Shown: positions 7,781 to 16,134 of the stretch, piece by piece
Position numbering within the stretch: position 1 is the first letter of the stretch
Layout of the letters: each line of letters starts with the position of its first letter
Assembly: GCF_022832375.1 (NCBI RefSeq)
Contig: NZ_JALHLG010000035.1
Span: forward strand, 1-64,000
Source: Novosphingobium beihaiense
Lineage (GTDB): Bacteria > Pseudomonadota > Alphaproteobacteria > Sphingomonadales > Sphingomonadaceae
Length of the DNA stretch: 64,000 nucleotides
Direction: 5' to 3'
Program-made: the position numbers and the translations under genes
Notes under the pieces: generated by a model
The model's input: the letters and a program-made list of their open reading frames with translations, nothing else
Databases searched by the model: none
Told to the model about the DNA's origin: nothing

Positions 7781-8626
7781 ATGGGCGATATGTCTGTTTC
7801 CAATGCTTGCATGAGTGTGAGTGAAGGGCCTGTTGCCGGGCGTCTTGCAGGCAAGGTTGCAGTGATCACCGGGGCCGGGGCCGGGCAGGGGCGTGAGATC
7901 GCGCTGCTGTTCGCCCGCGCCGGGGCGAAAGTGGCGGGCTGCGACGTCGATACGGCATCGATTGAGGAAACGCGGGCTCTGGCCGGGAAGGAGGGGCTGG
8001 ACCTCGATCTTTCGGTTCAGGATGCCACGGACCCGGCGCAGATGGCAGCGTGGATCGATGGCGTGGCCGCGCGGCATGGCGGCATCGACATCCTGTACAA
8101 CAACGCCGGATCGGCCCGTTTCGCGCCGTTCGCGGACATGAGCCTGGACGACTGGCACTACACGCTCAAGCTTGAGCTCGACATCGTGTTCGTGCCGACG
8201 CAGGCCGCATGGCGGCATCTGGTTGCCCGGGGCGGCGGTTCGATCATCAACATCGGGTCCATTGCCGGAATGCGCGGGGCGCAAGTGGTGCAGGGCTTCG
8301 GCAATTCGGCCCATGCAACCGGGAAGGGCGGCATCATTGGATTGACGCCCCAGCTCGCGGCCGAGGGTGCGCCTTACGGGATCCGGGTGAACACGATCTC
8401 GCCCGGCCCGATCGTCACGCAGGCTTCAAGCGCGGTGATCGAATCCAACCCGGCTTTCCGGGAACTGTTCGAGGGGATGACGCCGCTGGGGCGGACCGGT
8501 GATCCGGTCGATGTCGCTTACGCGGGGCTGTTCCTGGCTTCGGACGAATCCCGTTTCGTGACGGGTATCAATTTACCCGTCGATGGCGGGGCAACATGCC
8601 GTGTCGGCGTGGCGATGAAGTGCTGA
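7781..8626 (+). CDS. SDR family protein with His in place of catalytic Tyr (SDR3)
   Basis: A 281-residue SDR-fold protein with a 20-residue N-terminal extension, the cofactor motif TGAGAGQG, NNAG and a SIINIGS serine. In the position of the YxxxK motif it reads HATGK (in NSAHATGKGG): the catalytic Tyr is replaced by His while the Lys is kept. Such His variants occur in some SDR subfamilies. They may act by a modified mechanism, so this is not necessarily a dead enzyme. GAGGGAGGA precedes the ATG. It is the first gene after operator C and is followed within 60 bp by the TonB receptor. Confidence 0.85.
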   Translation: MGDMSVSNACMSVSEGPVAGRLAGKVAVITGAGAGQGREIALLFARAGAKVAGCDVDTASIEETRALAGKEGLDLDLSVQDATDPAQMAAWIDGVAARHGGIDILYNNAGSARFAPFADMSLDDWHYTLKLELDIVFVPTQAAWRHLVARGGGSIINIGSIAGMRGAQVVQGFGNSAHATGKGGIIGLTPQLAAEGAPYGIRVNTISPGPIVTQASSAVIESNPAFRELFEGMTPLGRTGDPVDVAYAGLFLASDESRFVTGINLPVDGGATCRVGVAMKC

Positions 8627-8685
8627 TCCCGGCTTCCCGGGGCGGGAGTAACCAGAACTGATAATTGAGGGTGGGAGTGAAGAGG

Positions 8686-11034
8686 ATGACAAGGATAAAA
8701 GAATTGGGGTTGAGAGGCGAAATGCGGCGGCACGGTGTGCTGCTGGCCGGTGTCAGCTTGCTGGCGTTTCCCGGCCTGGCCTGTGCTGAGGATGCGGCTG
8801 GAGACGCTGCCCCGCAGGCCGCGCAGGCAACCGACGAGATCATCGTGACGGCCCAGAAGCGTTCTGAGCGCCTTTCGGACGTGCCGCTCTCGATCACGGC
8901 GCAGACGGGCCAGCAACTGGCCAATCAGGGGGTGAGTTCGGTGTCCGATCTGGAAAAGGTCGCGCCCGGCTTCACCTATCAGAAATCGTCATACGGCTAT
9001 CCGGTTTTCGCCATCCGCGGCATCGGCTTTTACGATACCGCCGTGGCTCTTGCGCCGACGGTCAGTGTCTATGTCGACCAGATCCCGCTGGCCTATTCGC
9101 CGATGACATCTGGCGCCAGCCTCGATCTGGCGCGTGTCGAGATACTCAAGGGGCCGCAGGGCACGCTGTTCGGGCAGAATGCGACGGGCGGCGCGGTGAA
9201 CTATATCGCCGCCAAGCCGACCGATGTGCTCGCCTTCGGCGGCCGGTTCGAATACGGGCGGTTCAACGAGGCCAATCTGGAAGGTTACATCAGCGGGCCG
9301 ATTGCGGATGGCGTCAAGGCACGCCTTGCCGTCCGCCGCGAGCGGCGCGACGACTGGCAGGTCAGCCAGACGCGGCCGAACGATACCCTGGGCCGCCGCA
9401 ATTTCCAGACGGGCCGTTTCCTGCTGGATCTGGAGCCGGGCAACGACCTGAAGATTGAACTTTCCGCCAGCGGCTGGCGCGACAAGTCCGATAATCAGGC
9501 GGTGCAGTACAAGGGCTTTGCCCCCTCGCTGCCTGGCGGACTGGCAGCGGCCTATCAGATCCCCGTCGTGCAGCCTCTCGCACCGCACAAGGCGCGCGTG
9601 GCGGACTGGAATGCCGGACAGGACTTCCGCAAGGACGACTGGTTCTACCAACTGGCCGCCCGTGCCGACCTGACGCTGTCCGATGCCATCACGCTGACGT
9701 CGATCACGGCCTATTCGCGCTATCGCACGCATTCGCCGGGTGACTACGACGGCACGATCCTCGACAACTTCGATATCCTTGTCGATGGCCGCATCCGCTC
9801 GTTTTCGCAGGAACTGCGCTTGGCTGGCAACATGGGCCGGGTCCGGTGGCTGATCGGCGGAAACTATGCGAGCGACAAGACGGCGGATAACAACGACAAC
9901 ATTCTGGGCGCCGCGACCAACCCGATTGTCGGGCCGTTCGAATTCCACCACTTCACTTTCGACAACAACCAGCGGATCAAGTCCAAGGCGGTCTTCGGCA
10001 GCCTGGACTACGAACTGACCGATACGCTGACCCTGCAAGGGGCTTTGCGCTATACCAACGAACACCGGCGCTTCACCGGCTGTCTCTATGATCCGGGCGA
10101 TGGGCTGATCGCCGATGCCTTCGCCTTCCTGTCGCAGCAGTTGACGGGCAATCCGGTGACGCTGCCCCCCGGAAGCTGCATCACGATCAAGAACAACGGT
10201 GTGCCCGATGGCGTTCCGGTGATGAACCGCCTGAACGAGGACAATCTCTCGTGGCGGGCCAATCTCAGCTGGAAGCCGGATGCCGAGACGCTGCTCTATG
10301 CGAACGTGACCAAGGGGTACAAGGCGGGCAGCTTCCCCACGATCGCCGGTATTTTCCAGGACCAGTATGACGGCGTTACGCAGGAATCGGTCCTGGCTTA
10401 CGAAGCTGGATTCAAGGTCGCGCCTCTGGGGCCGCAGCTGCAATTGAGTGGTGCCGTTTTCTACTACGACTACAAGAACAAGCAGCTTCTGGGCATCAAG
10501 CCGACGCTGTTCGGCAATACTCCGGCGCTTGTGAATGTGCCTAAGAGCCGTGTCTATGGCGCGGAATTGACCGTGACCGCGCGGCCAGTCGAGGGGCTGA
10601 ACGTCAGCGTTGGCGGAACTTATGTGAACTCGAAGGTGACGGACAGCTTCTTCTCCTCCGATCCCTATGCGAACATCATCGATCTTAAAGGGGAAGCATT
10701 CCCGAACTCGCCGCGCTGGCAACTGAACGGCAGCGCCGATTACGAGTTTCCGGTGTCGGACACGCTCGATGTCTATCTGGGCGGTAACGCGCGTTATCGC
10801 AGTTCGACATACGCCGCATTCGGCGAGGCGCCGCTGTTCCGGATGAAGGGCTATGCCCTTGTCGACCTGAGAGCGGGCTTCGCCGATCCGGATGGCCGCT
10901 GGCGGGCGGGTGTCTGGGCGCGCAACGTGACCAACCAGTTCTATCTCATCCAGGCTGCGCACCTGGTCGACACTGAGACATGGACGACCGGAATGCCCGC
11001 GACTTACGGCATTTCCGTATCCTTCAACTACTGA
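8686..11034 (+). CDS. TonB-dependent receptor
   Basis: An outer-membrane TonB-dependent receptor of about 782 residues. It has a cleavable signal (GVLLAGVSLLAFPGLACA), a TonB-box-like DEIIVTAQKR, a plug domain with the conserved ARVEILKGPQGTLFGQNATGGAVNYI segment, and a beta-barrel ending in the aromatic C-terminus typical of the family (SVSFNY). The start is uncertain between 8665 (TTG), 8686 (ATG with GGGAG upstream) and 8722; I chose 8686. It lies inside the catabolic island behind SDR3, so it probably imports the island's substrate across the outer membrane. A strong hairpin follows the stop codon. Confidence 0.92.
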   Translation: MTRIKELGLRGEMRRHGVLLAGVSLLAFPGLACAEDAAGDAAPQAAQATDEIIVTAQKRSERLSDVPLSITAQTGQQLANQGVSSVSDLEKVAPGFTYQKSSYGYPVFAIRGIGFYDTAVALAPTVSVYVDQIPLAYSPMTSGASLDLARVEILKGPQGTLFGQNATGGAVNYIAAKPTDVLAFGGRFEYGRFNEANLEGYISGPIADGVKARLAVRRERRDDWQVSQTRPNDTLGRRNFQTGRFLLDLEPGNDLKIELSASGWRDKSDNQAVQYKGFAPSLPGGLAAAYQIPVVQPLAPHKARVADWNAGQDFRKDDWFYQLAARADLTLSDAITLTSITAYSRYRTHSPGDYDGTILDNFDILVDGRIRSFSQELRLAGNMGRVRWLIGGNYASDKTADNNDNILGAATNPIVGPFEFHHFTFDNNQRIKSKAVFGSLDYELTDTLTLQGALRYTNEHRRFTGCLYDPGDGLIADAFAFLSQQLTGNPVTLPPGSCITIKNNGVPDGVPVMNRLNEDNLSWRANLSWKPDAETLLYANVTKGYKAGSFPTIAGIFQDQYDGVTQESVLAYEAGFKVAPLGPQLQLSGAVFYYDYKNKQLLGIKPTLFGNTPALVNVPKSRVYGAELTVTARPVEGLNVSVGGTYVNSKVTDSFFSSDPYANIIDLKGEAFPNSPRWQLNGSADYEFPVSDTLDVYLGGNARYRSSTYAAFGEAPLFRMKGYALVDLRAGFADPDGRWRAGVWARNVTNQFYLIQAAHLVDTETWTTGMPATYGISVSFNY

Positions 11035-11039
11035 CGAAA

Positions 11040-11077
11040 GGCCGCCCGGGCATCCGGTAACGGATGCCCGGGCGGCC
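11040..11077 (+). terminator. 17-bp perfect hairpin after the TonB receptor gene
   Basis: GGCCGCCCGGGCATCCG (11040-11056), loop GTAA (11057-11060), then the exact reverse complement to 11077. No T-run follows, so it is not a textbook intrinsic terminator. It may reduce read-through or protect the 3' end of the receptor mRNA before the reductase gene. Confidence 0.6.
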
Positions 11078-11097
11078 TGTTCGAGAGAGGTCTTTCT

Positions 11098-12102
11098 ATG
11101 CCGGAAACAGCCAGGATCGTAAGGTTCCATGCGTTTGGCGATGCAGACGTTCTGCAGCTTGAAACTGCGTCCCTTGCCGCGCCGGGCAAAGGCGAAGTGC
11201 GGCTTCAGGTACGGGCGATGGGTGTGAACCGGGCCGACGTGCTGTTCCGGCAGGGCAAGTATGTGTGGACGCCGCAGCTTCCCGCGCGGATCGGGGTGGA
11301 GGCTGCCGGGATCGTCGATGCCGTGGGGCCGGGAGGCGATGCGGCTTGGATCGGCAAGCGGGTTCTGTGCATTCCCGCGTTTTCGCCGAACGAATACGGC
11401 GTCTATGGTGATGCGGCCCTTGTCCCCGAAACGTGCATTGCCGAATTCCCGGCCAGCCTGAGCTTCGAACAGGCGGCATCGTGCCTGGTCCAGTACCTTA
11501 CGGCCTGGGGGGCGCTGATCCATTTCGGCAAGGTGCGCAAAGGGGACTTTGTACTGCTGACGGCGGCCAGCAGCAGCACCGGCATGGCTGCCATCCAGAT
11601 GGTGAAGGCGGCCGGTGGCATCAGTATCGCGGTCACGCGCAGTCCCGCGAAGAAACAAGCCCTGCTCGATGCCGGTGCGGATCATGTGGTCGTGACGGAA
11701 GCCGGGGATCTGGCCGGAGAGGTCATGGCGATTACCGGCGGCGCAGGCGCGCGGATCATCTATGACCCGGTCGCCGGGGATACGCTGGAGGCGCTTGTGG
11801 CCTGCGCGGCGAAAGGCGCCACGCTCTTTGCATATGGCATACTGTCGGACCAGCCGACGGTGCTGCCCATGCTCGATGCCTTCCGCAAATACCTGACCAT
11901 CAAGGTCTACGATGTGCACGAAGTGATCGAGGACCGGACGCTGCTGGAGCAGGGGCTGGACTATCTGTTCACCGCTTTCGAAAGCGGTGCGCTGGTTCCT
12001 GTCATTTCCAGAACCTTCCCTCTCGAAGAGATTGTTGCCGCGCACCGGTACATGGAGGCCGGCCATCAGGTGGGCAAGGTCGTCGTGACCGCAGGGAAAT
12101 AG
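11098..12102 (+). CDS. Zinc-independent MDR-type NAD(P)H:quinone oxidoreductase/alcohol dehydrogenase
   Basis: A 334-residue medium-chain dehydrogenase/reductase of the quinone oxidoreductase type. It has an N-terminal GroES-like domain (VNRADVLFRQGKY, IGVEAAG) and a Rossmann domain with the nucleotide-binding AASSSTGMAAIQMVKAAG and the YDPVAGDTLE segment. The structural zinc cysteines of classical alcohol dehydrogenases are absent. It should reduce an enone, quinone or similar carbonyl with NADPH. The ATG has GAGAGAGG upstream. It follows the TonB receptor after the 11040 hairpin and is followed by the NTF2-like and NmrA-like genes in one run. Confidence 0.87.
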   Translation: MPETARIVRFHAFGDADVLQLETASLAAPGKGEVRLQVRAMGVNRADVLFRQGKYVWTPQLPARIGVEAAGIVDAVGPGGDAAWIGKRVLCIPAFSPNEYGVYGDAALVPETCIAEFPASLSFEQAASCLVQYLTAWGALIHFGKVRKGDFVLLTAASSSTGMAAIQMVKAAGGISIAVTRSPAKKQALLDAGADHVVVTEAGDLAGEVMAITGGAGARIIYDPVAGDTLEALVACAAKGATLFAYGILSDQPTVLPMLDAFRKYLTIKVYDVHEVIEDRTLLEQGLDYLFTAFESGALVPVISRTFPLEEIVAAHRYMEAGHQVGKVVVTAGK

Positions 12103-12180
12103 CCGCCAGGTGCATCCGCACACGGATGCGCACATGTCGAAAACGAGAGCGCTGCGGCGCGGAAAAGATGGGAGATTACG

Positions 12181-12552
12181 GTGTCGAACTTGGAACTGTT
12201 GAAGGGCGTATATGCCAATCCCGAAACGGTATTCAGCAAGCTGCATCCCGATTTCATGCTCTATTCGCCGGGACAGAACCTGATTGCCGGTGTGTTCCAC
12301 GGGGCGGAGGGCATGAAAGCCCACTTCGAACAGATGGATGCCATGACCAGCAACACCCTGACGCACAATCTTACCGGCACGTATCTGGCCGATGGCGGCT
12401 GGGGCATGGTGGTCCACCGCCTGACCGCGCAGCGCAATGGCAAGGCGCTCGATACCCAGGGGTTCGGCCTTTGGCAGTTCAAGGACGGCTTGCTGTCAGG
12501 CCATTGGGAAAGCGTCGGAGATCAGGCGCATTGGGACGATTTCTGGTCCTGA
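12181..12552 (+). CDS. NTF2-like (SnoaL-type) protein
   Basis: A 123-residue small cone-shaped-fold protein: an N-terminal helix with YANPETVFSKLHPDFMLYSPG, FHGAEGMKAHF, and C-terminal strands GKALDTQGFGLWQFKDGLLSGHWE. The family includes cyclases, isomerases, dehydratases and hydroxylases. The residues present do not fix a reaction. It starts at GTG with GGGAGA upstream. It lies between the MDR reductase and the NmrA-like gene and is probably co-transcribed with them. A second NTF2-like gene is at 14520. Confidence 0.8.
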   Translation: MSNLELLKGVYANPETVFSKLHPDFMLYSPGQNLIAGVFHGAEGMKAHFEQMDAMTSNTLTHNLTGTYLADGGWGMVVHRLTAQRNGKALDTQGFGLWQFKDGLLSGHWESVGDQAHWDDFWS

Positions 12553-12654
12553 GGGTGCGGGCGGCCGCTTGGCTGTGGCCGGTTGAAGGAATGGAAAGCC
12601 CCGAAGGATCAGTCTGTGCGGCCGGGGGCGTTTGATAGCCATGGAGTTGGATCA

Positions 12655-13614
12655 GTGAGCAAGGATTATCCCGTCAAAGCCCCCCTCGCGAGCATTGCCC
12701 TTTTCGGCGCGGGCGGCCGTATCAGCCGCCATGTCGTCGATTACTTGCGCTACAAGGCGCCGCATATCCGCCTGCGGCTGCTGGCCAGTTCGGAAGAGAG
12801 CCGGGCCGGACTGCAGAAGATGTATCCCGATGGGGATATCATGGTTGCGAACTATCTGGACCGCGCGTCGCTCGGCCCGGCGCTGGATGGCATGGAAGGC
12901 GTCTTCGTTATTACCCCTTCCGGACTGGACGAGCAGACGGCGATGGACCATTTCGCCGATGCCGCGCGCCAGGCCGGGAGTGCAAGGCACATCATTCGCC
13001 TTGTCGGCTACGCGCCGGAAACGACGCCGGACGCGATGCCTGCCCGGCTGCTCGAACTCGGCGGGGACGGGGATCAGCATTATACCGCCAAGGCCATTCT
13101 GCAGGCGAGCGGGTTGCCGGTCACTTACATCAACCTTGGCGCCTCGCTGATGGACAATCTGCTGTTCACGGTGGGCGCCCTGCAGCGTTCGCACACGCTG
13201 ATCTGGCCGCAGCGCCATGTGCCGCTGATGGATGGGCGGGATCTTGGCGAAGTGATCGCGCGCGTGTTCCTGTCGGACGATGCGCGGCATATCGGTTCGT
13301 TCCACACGGTGAACAACGGATACGACTATCCCACCACAAAGGAACTGGCGCAGATCATGAGCGATGTGTTCATGACGCCGATCGGGAGCGATACCAGTTG
13401 GGAATCGTTCAGCGCCGAATATGGCGCGATGATCAATGCGCGCTGGGGGCGGGACACCGAAGTGGAATACCGGTTCAAGCACTTCCAGTACGAACACGAT
13501 CACCTTCTGTGGTGCCTCAACAGCTTTGCCGAAACCATTCTCGGCCGCAGGCCCAACACTTTCCGCAGCTGGTTGCAGGAGCATCGCGGCCTGTTTCTGC
13601 CGGACGCCGGGTGA
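12655..13614 (+). CDS. NmrA/NAD(P)-binding family protein
   Basis: An atypical SDR of 319 residues from the GTG at 12655 (GGAG 8 nt upstream; the frame is open from 12583). It has an N-terminal Rossmann signature (IALFGAGGRISRHVVDYL), a FVITPSG strand end, and a C-terminal region with YPTTKELAQIMSDV similar to NmrA-like and azoreductase-type proteins. It may bind NAD(P) as a redox sensor or reduce a small substrate; no catalytic YxxxK is evident. It ends the operon that starts at operator C, followed by a gap that carries operator D. Confidence 0.8.
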   Translation: MSKDYPVKAPLASIALFGAGGRISRHVVDYLRYKAPHIRLRLLASSEESRAGLQKMYPDGDIMVANYLDRASLGPALDGMEGVFVITPSGLDEQTAMDHFADAARQAGSARHIIRLVGYAPETTPDAMPARLLELGGDGDQHYTAKAILQASGLPVTYINLGASLMDNLLFTVGALQRSHTLIWPQRHVPLMDGRDLGEVIARVFLSDDARHIGSFHTVNNGYDYPTTKELAQIMSDVFMTPIGSDTSWESFSAEYGAMINARWGRDTEVEYRFKHFQYEHDHLLWCLNSFAETILGRRPNTFRSWLQEHRGLFLPDAG

Positions 13615-13677
13615 GGCGGAAATCCGCGCGAGCCAGGCCGGGGCGCCGTTGACAATTCGCAGGTGCAAAGTTACAAA

Positions 13678-13701
13678 CAGGATATCCGGCTTATGTTGAT
13701 A
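13678..13701 (+). promoter_or_regulatory. Operator D and -35 box of the VOC/NTF2 operon
   Basis: CAGGATATCCGG (13678-13689) followed after 6 nt by TTGATA (13696-13701). It matches operator A base for base in the palindrome, with a slightly shorter spacing to the -35-like element. It lies about 105 bp before the VOC gene. Confidence 0.55.
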
Positions 13702-13794
13702 CGATGAAGATCTGACGAGGCCGCCGGCTCTTCCGGAACGCCTGCCAGGCAGGCCAAGCCGCACGGCCGGCCAATTGGAGCGAGAGGACATACG

Positions 13795-14490
13795 ATGGGA
13801 CTTTCAGGCATTCACCACCTTGCACTGTGTACCAATAACATGAAGGCGCAGATCGAGTTCTTCACTCAGGCCGTGGGCATGAAACTTGTGGGCCTTATTC
13901 CGATGCACGGCGTGGAGGGGGCGTCCCATTCGTTCCTGCAGGCGGGCAAGGATTGTTATCTCAGTTTCGTCGAGGTGGAGGGCGTCCAGATCGCGCCGGA
14001 AATCGGAGTCAGCCATCCTCAGGACATCACCTCCTCGGTAGCGGGCGGCGCGATGCAGCATGTCTCGTTCAACGTCGATACGCTGCAGGACATGCTCGAC
14101 TTGCGCGACCGGCTGCGCAGCCACGGCTATGCCGTGGTTGGCCCGCTTGATCACGGTCTCAGCCAGTCGATGTACCTTGGCGCCCCTGAAGGCATCCTGT
14201 TGGAATTCGCCACTGGCGATACCTCGCAGGGGCTGACGCCTGCGTGGATGGACAAGAGCGTTGCCGAAAAGCTGGGTATCAGCCCCGAGGAACTGGCGCG
14301 CTACATCGACCCGGAAGCCTACGCCGGAAGCGGCGGCGCCGTGCCGCAGCCCAAGGGTGATGGCATGATGTTCCCCACGCCGATTCCGCCGCCGATGTTC
14401 GAAGCCGTTGGCTACATGGACGATGCGCAATTGCGCCAGGCGCTCAATTTCGCGCCGGATGCTCATGCCTCTGCCGAAGCGCAGGGCTGA
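13795..14490 (+). CDS. VOC (glyoxalase/extradiol dioxygenase) family protein
   Basis: A 231-residue protein with two betaalphabetabetabeta units of the vicinal-oxygen-chelate fold. The N-terminal GIHHLALCTNNM supplies a His, the second unit begins MQHVSFNVDT with another His, and GILLEFATG supplies a Glu, consistent with a two-His/one-Glu metal site. A C-terminal extension of about 70 Pro/Ala-rich residues is unusual. Possible roles are ring-cleavage dioxygenase, epimerase or glyoxalase; sequence alone does not decide. GAGAGGA precedes the ATG. It is the first gene after operator D, followed 29 bp later by the second NTF2-like gene. Confidence 0.85.
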   Translation: MGLSGIHHLALCTNNMKAQIEFFTQAVGMKLVGLIPMHGVEGASHSFLQAGKDCYLSFVEVEGVQIAPEIGVSHPQDITSSVAGGAMQHVSFNVDTLQDMLDLRDRLRSHGYAVVGPLDHGLSQSMYLGAPEGILLEFATGDTSQGLTPAWMDKSVAEKLGISPEELARYIDPEAYAGSGGAVPQPKGDGMMFPTPIPPPMFEAVGYMDDAQLRQALNFAPDAHASAEAQG

Positions 14491-14519
14491 TATTTACAGA
14501 TACCAGCGGAGGCTGTGAC

Positions 14520-14885
14520 GTGGACGTTATCGCGCGCATGTACGATGCGGTCGAGCGGGGAGACATGCCTGCGCTTGGCGCCTGTTTCATTCCGGATGCC
14601 CGCATCTGGCACAATGTTGATGAGGTGGAGAAGACCGTGGATACGGCCGCCATCGCCCTTACGCACCTGTGCCAGAGTTCTACCCGGCTCTCTTACGAAG
14701 ACCGGCGTGCTGTTGAGGCGGGCAACATCCGTTTTGTGCAGCATGTCATCACCGCATCGCTCAAATCGGGCGATGAACTGAGGCTGCCCGGCATGATGCG
14801 GATAGAACTGGCGGACGACGGCCGGATCGCCAGGATAGAGGAATATTACGACAGCCGGGATACCGATCCGTTGATGCCGCGATAG
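14520..14885 (+). CDS. NTF2-like (SnoaL-type) protein
   Basis: A 121-residue NTF2-fold protein starting at GTG 14520 with GCGGAGG upstream. It shows the family pattern: IARMYDAVERGDMPALGACF, a buried DARIWHN, and MRIELADDGRIARIEEYYD at the end. The His/Asp in DARIWHN could be catalytic, as in SnoaL-type isomerases or dehydratases. It is probably translated together with the VOC protein. It is not close to the other NTF2-like protein at 12181. Confidence 0.82.
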   Translation: MDVIARMYDAVERGDMPALGACFIPDARIWHNVDEVEKTVDTAAIALTHLCQSSTRLSYEDRRAVEAGNIRFVQHVITASLKSGDELRLPGMMRIELADDGRIARIEEYYDSRDTDPLMPR

Positions 14886-15012
14886 ACAGGCGCCGCCGCG
14901 CGGCTCGCGGGCGTGCCGGGGCGAGGGGGCCTGTTGTGAGGCTGCGGCGCTGTTGAGCCGGGTCCGGAGATTTTACCGATTTGACTGCCCCTAACTGCTG
15001 CCATCAACAAAT

Positions 15013-15024
15013 CAGGACATACTG
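15013..15024 (+). promoter_or_regulatory. Operator E (weaker palindrome) before BKACE2
   Basis: CAGGACATACTG differs by one base from the perfect operator B. No TTGACA follows at the expected spacing, so the promoter is not clear. It lies 77 bp upstream of the BKACE2 start, in the position expected for the same regulon. Confidence 0.4.
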
Positions 15025-15100
15025 TTTCTAAAATGATCTCACGAGTGTTCACACCAAAGGCGTTTCGTTCCGGCAGGGCCGGAGGAGAGGAAAAACTAAC

Positions 15101-16075
15101 ATGAATGCAACGGCTCAACAGGAAGTCCCCTCGCTGTGGGAAGCAGCCCGGCAGGAGTCCGAAGGTTACGGTTTCCTCGGCAACTACGAACAGCCCAAAT
15201 GGGATATTCCCGAAGCGATCGGCATTTCCTGCGCGGTTTCGAACCGCTTTGGCGAGGATGCGGATCAGGGCGCGTCGGTATCCTCGATCGAGCAATATAT
15301 CGACGAGGCATCAGCGGTCATCGAGGAGGGTGTCTGCTCGGTTCATATCGACTTCACCTGGGTGACGGACAAGGACGGCCGCCGTCTGGATCAGATCCCG
15401 CCGGTCGAAGCCTACCAGATGGTGCTGGAGCCGCTGCGCAAGCGCTACGGCTATGACTTCATCGCGGACCTCAATGTCCTCAACGGCAAGACGTTCGAGG
15501 AGTGCATGAGCCCGGCTGTGGCAGGGCTCGCGGAAATCGCTCCTTGCGCGCCCGGTCATCCGGAAGCTTTCGTGGGGCCCGCCGTGCGCACGCTCTTTGC
15601 CAATGGTGTGCTGCCTGCGCTGGCGATCCACAATTCGGGCGAAATCGAACTGACCAAGCGCCGTCTCATCGATACCGGGATCATGACCGGGCCGGTGCTG
15701 TGGGGCCTGCTGTTCGGCCTGCCGTTCGATATCGGCCGCACTTTGCTTTCGGGCAACTGTGTCATGGATACCGATGACATGATCAGGCAGATGATGCTGA
15801 TGATCCACCAGATCCGAAAGCTCAATCCTGAGGCGCAGATCCTCGTTTGCGCGGCGGGACGGGCGACGATGTACATGACGACGCTGGCAACGATGCTGGG
15901 TCTGCACATCCGCATTGGCACCGAGGATACGCAGTGGAAGTATCCCAATTCCAACGAGCAGTTCACCAGTAATATCGAGATGCTGAAAACTGCCAAGGAA
16001 ATCGCGGCGCTGCATGGCAGGCGCCCGGCGACGGCGAATGAAATGCGCCAGATGCTGGGAATGCAGCCGCGCTGA
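15101..16075 (+). CDS. Divergent BKACE (DUF849)-like protein with altered zinc motif
   Basis: A 324-residue TIM-barrel protein of the BKACE superfamily. The C-terminal third is typical (RIGTEDTQWKYP, SNEQ..., and a GRRPATANEMRQMLG end). The zinc motif HxH of the family reads His82-Ile-Asp84 (VHIDFTW), so the second His is an Asp. The N-terminus is about 35 residues longer than BKACE1. Either the metal site is rebuilt with a carboxylate or the protein does another reaction. GGAGGAGAGG precedes the ATG. It leads an operon with an FAD oxidoreductase and a TPR-sulfotransferase. Confidence 0.82.
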   Translation: MNATAQQEVPSLWEAARQESEGYGFLGNYEQPKWDIPEAIGISCAVSNRFGEDADQGASVSSIEQYIDEASAVIEEGVCSVHIDFTWVTDKDGRRLDQIPPVEAYQMVLEPLRKRYGYDFIADLNVLNGKTFEECMSPAVAGLAEIAPCAPGHPEAFVGPAVRTLFANGVLPALAIHNSGEIELTKRRLIDTGIMTGPVLWGLLFGLPFDIGRTLLSGNCVMDTDDMIRQMMLMIHQIRKLNPEAQILVCAAGRATMYMTTLATMLGLHIRIGTEDTQWKYPNSNEQFTSNIEMLKTAKEIAALHGRRPATANEMRQMLGMQPR

Positions 16076-16077
16076 TC

Positions 16078-16104
16078 TGCACCATTGGGATACCGCATGG
16101 TGCA
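16078..16104 (+). other. Hairpin between BKACE2 and the FAD oxidoreductase
   Basis: TGCACCAT (16078-16085) and ATGGTGCA (16097-16104) form an 8-bp perfect stem with an 11-nt loop, directly after the BKACE2 stop codon and 31 nt before the next start. It may modulate downstream expression. There is no T-run. Confidence 0.4.
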
Positions 16105-16134
16105 ATCGGCAGGTCCCGTCGCTAAGTATGCGGC

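Noticed and set aside
8989..12417. Very long open frame on the minus strand (1142 codons)
   Set aside because: It is antisense to the TonB receptor, MDR reductase and NTF2-like genes. Its translation has no recognisable domains and an Arg/Gly/His-rich composition typical of antisense frames in GC-rich DNA.
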